From Vespa crabro (lineage: Eukaryota; Arthropoda; Insecta; Hymenoptera; Vespidae), in the NCBI RefSeq assembly GCF_910589235.1, contig NC_060970.1:5614487-5678486 (forward strand): a DNA stretch of 64,000 nucleotides, given 5' to 3'. The number at the start of each line of letters is the position of its first letter. Within the stretch, counting starts at the first letter, position 1. Made by a program: the position numbers and the translations under genes. The notes beneath the pieces were generated by a model that was not told the origin of the DNA, searched no databases, and saw only the letters and a program-made list of their open reading frames with translations. This document shows positions 13,813 through 25,779 of this stretch, piece by piece.

Positions 13813-15364
13813 AAATAGATAAACCATCAGTAATAACGCAACAAATTGTGTATCCATTTTAGCGGGGATAATAGTGTAGCGAAAACATTATCTATAATAT
13901 ACGTGAAAAAAATATATATATATATATATACATATATACATATGTGTGTGTATATATATATGTATATATATATGAAATAATCTAGTATAGCGTATATCGT
14001 ATGTAGATGGTGGTATAAGCTTAGTATATACATATGCATGCGAAATGTAAATGAATATTTTAAATATGTGAATGCTATTCCGAATACAACATTCTTGTAA
14101 TTTATATATACACACGCTCACATTTATAATCGCACATACATACGTAAATGTGTATATATGTACGTATATATACATATATACGTACACATGTACGTACGTA
14201 TGTACGATAAACCCAATTGAAATTATTCAATCGAGTTACTTAAATAAATAAAAAAGAAACAATCTCCCTAGTCCATTCAATGAATCAACAAATTTAATGC
14301 TGAATACTTTGGTGGCGTAAACAATTGATTAACTGGCTTAATTGCAATCGCAATTGTTTTCGAATTATTTCATATATAACTATCTTTTATATTTAAATTC
14401 ATATCAATTGATAAAATTGTCAAGGAAAAAAATGATAAAGAAAATGTTTCTACGACGTAACTATTTACGATATAACGTTATATACGATAACGACATAATA
14501 ATATTGTAAGTTTTTAAATAATATTCACGAGTAGCGTTTAATAAAATATTTATACTAATGTTCAGACCGATATCTTTAAACATCTAGAATTCTGTTTTAT
14601 CTTCCGATAAGTATTAAATAGATAGCAATAAGAAGGTGACTCCCTCTGGGGGCGAAAAAAAGAAGGAACTAAAGGCAGACGTCTGAAAAAAAAGTAGGGC
14701 ATAATGTTTCAAATAAATGTGTGTGAATTCATACCAACCGAGTATAAATTGTGTGATTTTCCGAACGTCTGGATTAGGACAGACGCGTAAAAGCTGTCAA
14801 TGATACCGCGTTTAAACATATGCGATCGTAATGAAACTGAAACGATTACAAAGCGTTAAATAAATGTATTATTCATAATAAATGGTTCATCCAAATTTCG
14901 ATATGAAAGATTGAAGAGAGGTATAATTAAATTCGATCGAAATATTAAAAGTATTCTTTTGTAAATATTTTTTCCTTCGTTTGAATTTGCCAAAGGTAGG
15001 CAACTGTCAAAATGACAATCGGGGATGAAACTAACATGGCTGTCGAAATCGATAGAGAACTTTCGACGTAGTGTTTGACATCAAACCTTTTTTTTCCCAG
15101 TGATATTATTAATGGCGGCTTATAAGATACATTGGTTTTTACCTAAATCCTCGAATCTTCTCTTACATTCGTCATGTTCTACGACGACATTTTAATGAAA
15201 TACATCGTAACGTCGAATCAAGTGGCAGGTGTGAAATGTGCTTCGAATAATCATCCGTGAAGAAGGGAGAAGGATGAATCACAATTGTGGAATTAGTTCT
15301 ATCTACGAATTATCCATAAAATAGACATGAATTTTTAAATCGTCACGAGTTCCTAAAACTATAT

Positions 15365-15423
<59 letters not shown>

Positions 15424-15644
15424 AGGAAATTTTATGAGAATTTCTTTTGAGACTGATTAATACTTTTCTTGCTTCTCTATTCTCCTTTTTTTCTTGATAT
15501 ATTACAATACAAATATTCATTTCTCTGTCGTTGTACGATTATAAAGTGCCTTCTTTAGAGATTATTTCAAGAGATTTTCGAATTTCATCACATACACAGA
15601 GAGAGAGAGAGAGAGAGAGCGATTCCAATAATTGGAATCTTAAT
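13684..15644. other. Icarapin 3' region and PDZD8 upstream spacer
   Basis: The first 550 bp are TA/TG-rich, probably icarapin 3'UTR. Tandem AATAAA hexamers at 14243-14252 are candidate poly(A) signals. The rest contains the upstream region of PDZD8, with a (CA)n-(TA)n array at 15369-15422 and a (GA)n run at about 15599-15619, just 5' of the PDZD8 start codon. Confidence 0.55.
14243..14252 (+). terminator. Candidate icarapin poly(A) signal
   Basis: Two overlapping AATAAA hexamers about 560 bp after the icarapin stop. It is the clearest signal I noticed there, but its use is inferred. Confidence 0.35.
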
Positions 15645-16648
15645 ATGGACTTTTTCCAAACTCTTTTTGTAGCTACAATAACGTTTGTCTGCGGTATAAT
15701 ATGTACGCTTATACTGGAGTTTTACTTCTTCAAGAGATATCTGGAAACAGGACCTTTGGCAAAGCCACCAGAAAAGACAATGAAACATGGACAAGCTCAG
15801 CTACCTCAGGAATTACTTGATAAAATGCAAGATGAAAAAACGAATCTTAATAGCAATATCGTTCGACAAAGTATTTATCAAGGAAATGAAAATTTAGCAA
15901 TAAATCTTACTTTGCAATTTCTTTTCAACGAATTGCGAGACGCGGAACGCGTTCGTCTCTGGCTCTATAGAAAATTGAACAATGAATTCAAAGAGCTCTT
16001 AACGCAATCGACTACTGGAAAATTACTTGATAGCGTAAAGGTAAATTGATTTACGATTAGAAATTCTTTATCGTACAAGAGAGAGAGAGAGAGAGAGATC
16101 GTTCTTGCTTGCTTGCTTTCAGTTAAGAGATTTGAATCTGGGCACACAGTTTCCAACGATAAAGGGCTTGGAAGTAGCCGATTCTAAGATAGACGCTGAC
16201 ACTGGATTATTGGAATCATTGGACTTATCCCTCGATTTACATTATTCGGGAAATTTTCAAATGTCAATAGACGTTAAAATGTTGTTGGGAAAAACGGCGT
16301 ACATGGCTTTACAAGGTATGCAACCATATCGATTATATCAGTAACGGTAACATTTATTATGGCTTCTCCTAGTGAAACGTGTTACTGGTCGAGCAAGATT
16401 GCAATTCACGCGCGTACCATATACGCATTGGTCTTTAAGCTTCTATTCGGATCCCATTTTGGAATTGGAAGTGCAATCCCAATTCCAAGGTCGCCAATTG
16501 CAACCACAAATAATATCATTAATTACTGGACAAATAAGAAGGGCCGTACGTCGGAAACATACGTTACCACGATACAAGATGCGTTATAAACCGTTCTTTC
16601 GCAGACTAAACGATGAAGTTATCGATCTATCAGAAGTAAGCTACAATT

Positions 16649-16688
<40 letters not shown>

Positions 16689-19600
16689 TTACTCCTATTA
16701 CCAATTAAAAAGAAAAAGAAAAAAAAAAAGCAACAAAGAGACAAAAGGAAATATTCGTTGTGGTATTCGTATAGGTCGCCGGTGTGCAGATCAATCCAGG
16801 ATGCTTGGAAGTTACGTTATTGGAAGTTAGTCGATTAAACGTTGGACCTAACATGGTTAATGCAGAAGACGTCTCTCAAATAGAGGTGCATTGCACGATG
16901 AGCATAGACTCAACGCCTTGGGTACATTTAACGCAATATAATGGAGTAACGTACATGATATTAGATTTAATTATTAGTAAAACTAGTTCGCAGCAGCTTG
17001 GTGTAGTATTTAAACAAGAGCTTGTTCCTGAAATTGGTCAAGTATGCGTACTCGTTGAAACTATAGTATCTGCAAGTCCGGCTGCCATAGCCGAGATGAG
17101 AAAAGGTGACATTTTAATAGCCGTCGATGGTAAAAAGGTAAACAATATGAATCAAGTCGCAAAACTTGTTAAAAGTGCTGTACAGAGACGTTTCATTATT
17201 AGAGTCGAAAGGAAATATCTCAAAGTAGATACGGAGAAACAAGCTTGTATTATTAAATCTGACAGTGAGATAAAGTCTGGGATGGAAAAGATTTCAGAAA
17301 GGAGAACTGATGCGATAGGGACAAAAGGAGATGGTACGATCGATGATATCAGTAAAGTGAAATTCGAAGCTCCAATGAAATTCTTAGAGCCAAAAGATAC
17401 GGACGGCGAGAGTGTAATAGACAGGTCTGAATTTTCTAGTAGATTGTTCAGAAGAAGGAGGAGTAGTAGCACGCATATTTCCGAAGAAACAACTCAACAA
17501 ATGCCTGAAACACCATCGAGAAGAATTTCAACGGCTTCGAGTCAATCGACAACATCCGGCAACATTCAGTTTTGCCCTATCGACGATAATAATGTCACTA
17601 ATTTGTCTGATTTGTATTACACCACGAAGGAAAAGGGATATGCCTCTTTGATCACTTTCGAGGAAACTAGAAATTTCCAGATAGACTCGGAACAGCATTA
17701 TTTAAATATAGGTGTATGGGGCCGCGTTAAATCTAACGAATATACTCCTAAATTATTAGGATACATTAATGCCCCTATAAAATTGATCGTAGCGCAGTGT
17801 GCTAAGTCGTCGACAGGTCATTATCTTAAATGTCATCCACTGTTGCCACCTGAAAGTGGTACGTAATATGATGATTGTGCATACCTTACCTTACGTTATA
17901 ACGATATATTGAAGTAATCGAATTTTTTCTTTTAAGCTTCTTTAGCAACGTCCAGTAATAAATTACAAGGGTACTCTGGTTTTGATCCTACTCTATGCTT
18001 CGGGGACATTTTAATGTCGTATATGTGGGAAAGCAGTGTGCCAAATAGCCATATCACGAGCGAATCTGTAAAAAAGGATAATGTAGAAGCTATTATTAGA
18101 CCTCAGCCAATTCAGAATGAAGAGGTAGCTGAAAGGAAAGTGCATGATTTCATTAGGACGCACTTCCACAGAGCGACTCACTGCGATTTTTGCACGAAAA
18201 AGGTATTAAGTGGTTACTCTTAATTATCTCTCAAGTTCGACATGGAATAGATTACTTTATTTACGATACACTTAGTTGCTCCTTCTTCCTTTACTTTTTC
18301 ATATAGATTTGGTTAAAGGATGCGATACAGTGCAGGGACTGCGGTATGGTATGTCATAAGAAATGTGAGGTTCGTTGTCAAGCGTCAGGGATATGTGGTT
18401 CGGAAACCACATTAGCTACCCTGGCATTAGAGGCCGACGAAATAGAGCCCATCGCTATTGTCGGCGAGTCTAGTCCGGAGATATCTCTTACCGGTTGTGA
18501 AGATAATGTTCAGGTACTCAAGGCATAGCAATAAATCTCATTACATTGAAAATGATAATATTGGCAATTTTTTTAATATTGTCGATATTCATACAACTTT
18601 GGTGAATTAAACATTGAATGTGATGACCTCATGAAAAGAAAAAAAGATAAAGAGAAGAAAAGAAAAGAAACATGCTGCTTTATATGCATCGAGCCCCGAT
18701 ATATTTTCATTTATTTCAATACTTTTGTCCTTAACTTTTTACTATCTCAATAAGGGGTAATAAGTGGACTTGTAATAATAACAATAGTCCAATTTCGATT
18801 TTATGTACATAAAAAAAAAAAAAAAATAATTGTTAAGCGTTACTCTATGCACTATGTTGGCAATAAAAAGGAGTCTTTGCACTCGGGGTGATGACGGTTT
18901 TTTGTAGGCATTTGCACCTTGACCTTGCCTATTGATCGATACCATCAAATTTTGCATCAAATTTTAAGCCATAGTAATTATAGTTTCGTCGTTGCCTCTA
19001 GAGTTATAAAGAGAAAAGAAAAAAAAAACAAAGTCGAACGGACTATAGACAAAATGTCTATAAGAAGCTTATGATATCAACTTTTTAACTTTACGGATAC
19101 TTCTCAATCACGGTCTCTAAAGGTGTTAAAAAAAATTCAAATCCATTCGTCAATTAATCAGGGTGCAAGTATGATGGCCATGAAGGCTAGTATAGCTAAC
19201 ACACTCTTGGGCCTCAAGAAGGCTGGAAGTACCAGTTGTCTGGCTCCACCAACTTCCGGTATCGGTCTGGCATCTAGAAGTCTTCCCCCAAGTCCCTGTG
19301 CATCCCGCAAGGTAGACATTATTGACACACACGTACTCTGCTTAAAATGAAGGAGTTTGCTTTTTCTAACACATATAGTATTGCACATTTTGTTCTAATC
19401 GCAAATATAGCCTTGCTACTGAAACATTTTCGTTACGGTAGATGCATCTTCGCACCCCTTAATCCTTTTTTCCACTAACCACCCCCCTCCCCCCCATCCC
19501 TTGTACTTAATATTCTTCTTGCATTTTCTTCCTGTCGTATTATTAAACAAAATTAAGCGTAACAAATATTATTTACACTTTACTAATATTGTATACCTGC

Positions 19601-20356
19601 ATGCATTTGTATACTTTAGACATTATTTAACACTTGTTCTAAACACCTGTTCATTATAATACGGAAGCGTATTAAGATGTGAAAGAAATGTTTTCATTAT
19701 AATTAACTATAAATATCAAAAGGGCATATACAGATCTACTTTAGATCAGGTAAATGCAATATTGGCTGAATTTATTTTTCATCGTGCTTCTACAATTCTA
19801 TTTCTATAATATATTTTTTAATGAATCGTGCTCTTAGGGTCAAGACAGCTCCGATGACCTTTAACATATTTAATCAGTCTTATTAAATCATTGAAACGTC
19901 TAGAGTTCATTGGTTGGAGGTTTGGGTATAAGTCCTGAACTTTTGGAAGGTGCTGAACCAAGCGTGGCAGCTCCACTTGTCGCAGGAGATTTGGACGATG
20001 GTCTTATGTCTAGAGCCAAAGATACTGGAAAATTCTTATACAAGTATTTCGAGCCATTGGAACGTGTCGAGAAGATCAATGACATGGTAATTTCTTATTT
20101 CTCTACCGTACAATTCTGTCTCTGTGTCTGTGTATATATCCTTTTTACTTTATCACAGATAGGAAAACTAAAAACTGCCCTGGATGCTGAAACTACCTCA
20201 AGATTAGAATTATCTCAAAGCGGAGAGAACGATAGTATAAAATTAATTATACAGAGCGATTTACGAGTGCAGGCCTTGAGTGTCTTACTTCTTCATTATT
20301 GTGCTGGCTTGCAACACGCGCAAGAGGCATTAGAGAAAGCTAAAAACGAAAATTGA
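15645..20356 (+). CDS. PDZD8: PDZ domain-containing protein 8 (ER contact-site lipid-transfer protein)
   Basis: Nine coding exons: 15645-16040, 16123-16315, 16373-16635, 16775-17858, 17937-18202, 18307-18513, 19162-19311, 19904-20086 and 20159-20356. They sum to 979 codons plus stop with consistent phases. An N-terminal membrane anchor covers about residues 4-27. An SMP-like lipid-binding domain fills roughly residues 80-280. A PDZ domain lies at about 357-430 (QLGVVFKQ, then MRKGDILIAVDGKKV). A C1 zinc finger at about 715-764 has the pattern H-x12-C-x2-C (HCDFC, CRDCG, CHKKC). The C-terminus (about 870-979) has helical, coiled-coil-like segments; in vertebrates this part binds Rab7. The family tethers ER to late endosomes and mitochondria and moves lipids between them. 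The ATG was chosen because the anchor begins right after it; the codons upstream translate a GA repeat. Human PDZD8 is longer (about 1150 residues). Confidence 0.93.
16647..16690. repeat. (TTTC)n microsatellite in a PDZD8 intron
   Basis: About ten TTTC units follow the donor after 16635 and may act as extended pyrimidine-rich intron sequence. Confidence 0.9.
18514..19161 (+). other. PDZD8 intron
   Basis: A GTACTC donor and an AATCAG acceptor bound 648 bp of AT-rich sequence. No exon is supported inside it. The following intron (19312-19903) is likewise empty apart from C-rich sequence near 19480. Confidence 0.7.
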
Positions 20357-20380
20357 ATCACCAAACTGCAAAGATATGAA

Positions 20381-20468
<88 letters not shown>

Positions 20469-23400
20469 GTTCATATATTTCCTGATTCTCGAATATTCTA
20501 CATTAGTCAATTAGTGAATTTATAATAATACTCTGATATAGGATATTTTTATTTTAGACTCGAGATACTGGCTTGATTAAAAATTATTACACGCGTGAAC
20601 ATATTTATCCGTATAAATATTACTCTCTGATTGTGAAGTTATAATACTCAAAAATATCTAGTTGTGATAAATGATTGAAATCTCCTAGTAAACACCAAAT
20701 GCTAAGACTTATATTTATGATAAATTGTATATTTGTAGAAAACCGAGTACAAGATATGTTTCGCTACATAGCCATACATGTCTCTGTGTGTGCGTGTGCG
20801 TCTGCGTAAGCGTATGTAATTTATCAATGGAGTATAACTAGAACAGAATAATGTCTTTTACATGTGTGATGCAATGAAATATTGATTAAAGGAACGAAAT
20901 GTAATGGAACGTGCATCGATGTATTTTCTAATGTCTCCATGTGTATTTTTCTGAATTTTTTCATATTTCTTTAAATACTCGTGATATAAACTTATAAATA
21001 TTCTATTTCACAATCAAAAAATTAATCGTATCGTAACGCATTAATTTTGGCCTAACAACTTTAAGTATTATTCGTATAATGCAACGAAAAATGTATATGA
21101 ATCCCGACTGATTTTCGATTAATATCAGTAGTATATTTAGTAATACATAAAACAAATAATATCGATAGAGATCCATCCATCCAGGATGTACGTTTGTCAA
21201 TGTTCGTTTTGCAAATGTAGCAAATGTTTAAAAAAACGTCTTGTTAAGGTATAAGATAAATATATCCGTTGTATAAATAACACGGCTCTTCTTCCCAATA
21301 CAATTTTAAAAAAGGTCTATATATATATATGTTATATATTAGCCTGCAAAGATGTTTATAAAATGGAAATCCTTTCTAATTATTATTATTATTATTATTC
21401 CTGTTGTTGGAATGTACGAGTTCGAATACGTTGGTCGTACCAAAGGAAAGTTCACGGTAAACAGAAAAAAATACGTAAAACGCAGAAAGACGCAGTAGAG
21501 AACGAAGCGCACAAAGAATCGACGTCAAAGCTTATACTTAAATAGGGCCAACGTTCTCAACTTGGCAAACAAACAGTTTTCTTACAAAGATTTCCCGGAT
21601 CTTGCCCAAGTGCGTCCAAGAGAAAAATTCAATTTCAATAATAGAAGCAACAAAGGAATGTAAAAGCACGCAATGTTTACTTTTCTCTGATTAATTTTAT
21701 TATAAAAAAGAAAAGAAAAAGAAAAATTGATAACAATTATCTTGAACCATTTCTTCCGAAGGAATGAATCTTTGTTGTAAATCGATAAAATGTATATATA
21801 TATATACGTATATACACACACAGGAAGAATTTCCGAGATATTTGTTAAAATGAGGCTCATAATATAAATAACAGTGGCAATAGGAGAGGAAAAAATGTTT
21901 CGTTGAAAGTGTAGTAATATACAAGTATCGACTGGATTCGTCCGAAGCTTTTATCACGATCGTCCAAATGAAAGCCAAAATGAAGACGAGGAGAGAAAAG
22001 TCATGGGGGATTTTGCCCGGTGAGATTCTATTCTCGTACATGAAATGCTACGCGCAGTATCCTCTGGCTGTCGGCCAAACATACCGTAAAGTCATATAAA
22101 CATTTTATCCCTCTTGGGTACTGAGATTCACTGAGATGAATGAAGGGTACAATTACTCTTTTTCTTCTTCTCGCTGCAGCGGCAGCGGCAGCAACAACAA
22201 CAACAACAAAATTATTACTAGCCCGATAGATAGGGAAGAAAAAAATAAATAAGGTGAAATTATTTGTGAATTAGTGCGAAGGAACGAGAAATCTTTGAAA
22301 TGGGTTAGAAAATTTCCAAGAAATACATTCTGCCTATAAACAAATTTCTTTCTTTTTCTTTTAATAATTCAAACCTGATTTCGCAAAAATATTTTTTTTA
22401 TGGTAAAATATTGCATTAGTTTACGAGAACTCAATACTGCCAACGCTTTTAACGCGAGAAATCTATATTTCAAGCATTCCTTACGAATTTCGAATAATTC
22501 TTCTTAAAGTCGATTTCATTTTTTTTATTACCTTAGCAAATTTCCTTTTGCGATAGAGTTTCGAAACGATTTATTTGGGCAGTTTGCCGAATCTACTATC
22601 TCTATATTGGCATGAACTATCGTTACGAATGAACCTGTCCTTCTAATTCCAATAAAAACAAAATTAAACTAAGTCCATCGAAGCAAACCAATTCTGCATT
22701 TCCATTGAATTTCATCGGACGAACAATTAAATCGTTCACACTAATCAAAAGTTATCAACGATATACTACTTGTATCTAATGGGTGGGAAACAAACAAAAA
22801 AACAAAAGAAAAAGAAATGGTATCTTTTACAAACGTTTTTATTTCGCAGAAAGAGAGTTCGCACAAAGGAGAGATCACCGAGCTTTATCCTCTGAATGGT
22901 GACCTTGGAAAAGAAGAGAAAAGAAAAGAAAAGAAAAGAAAAAAAGAAAAAAGCAACATGTATTCGTAGAAAAGCTGACACCGCTTTTGACAGGTTGCAT
23001 CGTTCAAGTCTCGTTCCGAATCTACGTACGTCGTACTCCCTACAGCTGTTTTCAAACAAAGAAAGAGGAAGAGAGAGGACCCGAACAAAGTAGTAGTAGT
23101 CAGCTGATTCAAAATGCATCCTTGGGTGGGAGAAGAGTTAGAGAAGGCTTAAATAGCACCGTATGCTTTCACGCACGTTAGTGCAAGTCAGCGTTTACAT
23201 CGGACGGATTAAGTTCGTTTCATATCGCAAATTGAAAATCGTATAGATCTTTTTTTGTCAACAAGAGAAATAAAGAGAAAAAACTGTGTTGTTAGATCGT
23301 ACCAAGTGTCTCTTAAAGTTCTTCCTCTTGATATAAATATATAATCATTTGTAATAATCAACCAATTTAATATTCAATTTTCATCTGTTTCTATATCGTT

Positions 23401-23701
23401 TTCCTATTGATGCTTTAACATCCAAAAAATTAAGAAAAAGGAAAGAATAAGAAGAAGTAAAAGGAGGAAAATCCCTACTTTTTTCGCCATAGTGAAGATA
23501 CTATTAGTGCTGCGAAATTTTTATTTTAAAGGATAAATCGTTCCTGAGTGATCGTAAAAAAGAAAAAGGGGCAAAAAATTACATACGCACGCACCTACAT
23601 ACAAGTACATACATATATATGTATACGTATATGTATATGTAAAAGAAATAAAGACGACGGGGATATCTTTTCGATTTGTTTTCGTAAAAAGCCGGAAGAA
23701 G
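20357..23701. other. PDZD8 3' region and upstream region of LRRC20
   Basis: It begins with PDZD8 3'UTR sequence carrying a very long GA array. The middle is AT-rich with short arrays (TTA near 21380, CAA/CAG near 22185-22208, AAAAG near 22915-22940). The 3' part, after about 23140, should contain the promoter and 5'UTR of the upstream LRRC20 first exon; a TTAAATA motif near 23150 is a weak TATA candidate. No coding exon is supported. Confidence 0.5.
20385..20465. repeat. (GA)n microsatellite, about 81 bp, in PDZD8 3'UTR
   Basis: About forty perfect GA units, the longest GA array seen in the window, beginning 29 bp after the PDZD8 stop codon. Purine-only arrays like this bind GAGA-type factors in insect DNA; any function in the RNA is unknown. 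Confidence 0.95.
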
Positions 23702-25744
23702 ATGAGACCACCAGCGTATAATGCCGAAGAGGTACAACAGATTCCTCAAGAGCAAGGAGAAAGGAACGTGGCCATGGCTGTTTGCGTTCAATTGGCGGGC
23801 CGAGCGATTATTAGGGTAGTTTCGCGATGCGAGGAAGCTCAGGACAATTGTAATTTAGGTATGTTAAAAAGAGAAATACGAAAAAGTCATCATGTCTAAT
23901 CATAATCAGCATGAACTATAAACGCACCTATTTACATGTTATATTACTACCAACTAGTATTTGTATAATTTCTAACGCATCTTGCACACTGACTCGTTGA
24001 TACACTTTTCGAAAAGAATTTTGATCGATTAAACAATTTTTACCGATAAAGCTTTCTAACAGAAATCTATTTTTGAATCATCGAACGAATCGATAAGATA
24101 ACACGATTAACTTTATATATAGAACGTGTCTTATTATTTTTCCTTAAATATTATCAAATTTTTTAATTTAACCTAAATATTTTTTCATTCGTAAAAAGTA
24201 TCTTTTCAATCGAAGATAAATTTTTTTTATATATATATAAAGTTTTATATGCATTTGTGTAAGTGCGCGCGCGTGTGTGTGTGTGTGTAAGTGCATGTGC
24301 GCGCGTGTAATATCATGCACGTTGCACTCAAATCAATTATATACGTATAGTAAATACATAAGTATGTAACTGTACAATAACTCCATTTCCTGCTTTTTCG
24401 TTTAGAAAAAAGAAAGAAAGAAAACACAAAGGTAAAGTTCGTTTCTGTGTGCGCGCGTGTGTGTGCTGTCTTTACCTTATCTGTAAATCTGAATAGATCA
24501 GGAACCCTGATCAATGCCGTATCATTGGTAGCAAACGACGAACTAAGATCTACACTTCCTCTCTTCCTCCCCCTTTCCCCTCTTTATCCGCCACGCATCA
24601 TTCTTTTTCTTGCGACGCACCAAGAATTTAACCTTCCATCTGTAACTGCGTTATAAAAATGTTAATAGTTTTCTCAGGCAAAAAATAAATATGTGTATGT
24701 TGATCTTTCTCTTCTGTTTTACCGCGCTTACACATAATATGTATGCATATATATACATATATACATATATACATATGTGGCTGTACGTGCGTTCAGCTAG
24801 ATTACATATAACAAGAAAAGTTTCTAAACGGTTTTACCGGCGAAAGTTTTCCCGCGAAGAGAAAGAACATAACAAGAGAGCATCGATGCATGCATTTCAA
24901 CGATATAACTACACGATCGTTTCCGATGATCGTAAAAATTATTATTATAATTATAATAATAATAATAATAATAATAATGATATTGATAATGATAACATCA
25001 AGACGAATCTTTCGAGGATAATAATAATCTCAAATATTTGTTTTTGATAAATCGCTTTCTTTGTTGCGAAATTTATCAAAGTAATAATGATAAGAATAAT
25101 AATAAAAAAAAATGAGACCTTTCGAAAATTTCAAATTATTTCTAAAATTCGCGCGTCTTTCAAAATACGCGCCTTTGAAAAGTACGTACGATGAACGGAA
25201 TAAAAAGTGAAATGCTCGTTGGTGGAATCGTGTTGCCGCTACCACAGTATAGATAATAGACAGGATAAACATCAGAACGATGATTACACAACACCTTCGT
25301 CCGGTCTTTGTTCTCTCTCTCTCTCTTTTTTCCTTTTTTAATGCACTGCGACAGTAATTTTCTTCTCGAAGGACGAGATAGATCTCTTTTGCAAAGAGCA
25401 GTTACGATCGAATCTATGGATCTATGTTCGAAAGGTCGATCTAGGAATAGTAAATGGTGTGTTAGAGAGACAGAGACACGCAAACGTTTCGCGTGCCGGA
25501 CGATCTGACCTTTTTAACATCATCCCTCTTCTTTCTCATACATCTATATACTTTTTTTGTAAAGAAAATTTTTCATTTTATAAATTCAAAATGGAACCAT
25601 TCAAAGCATTCGTAAAACGACGAGAAATACGCGGATATCGCGCGTGGGTAGTATTCCTCTCTTATAGAAACGTAACCATAAAAGGTAACTTGCCGCCACG
25701 ATGCTTTCTTTATTTTATGACAAAAAGTTATTCCTTCCCCCCTC

Positions 25745-25779
<35 letters not shown>

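Noticed and set aside
13396..13857. 153-codon minus-strand frame over the icarapin last exon
   Set aside because: It is the antisense of a recognised coding exon and continues into a TA repeat.
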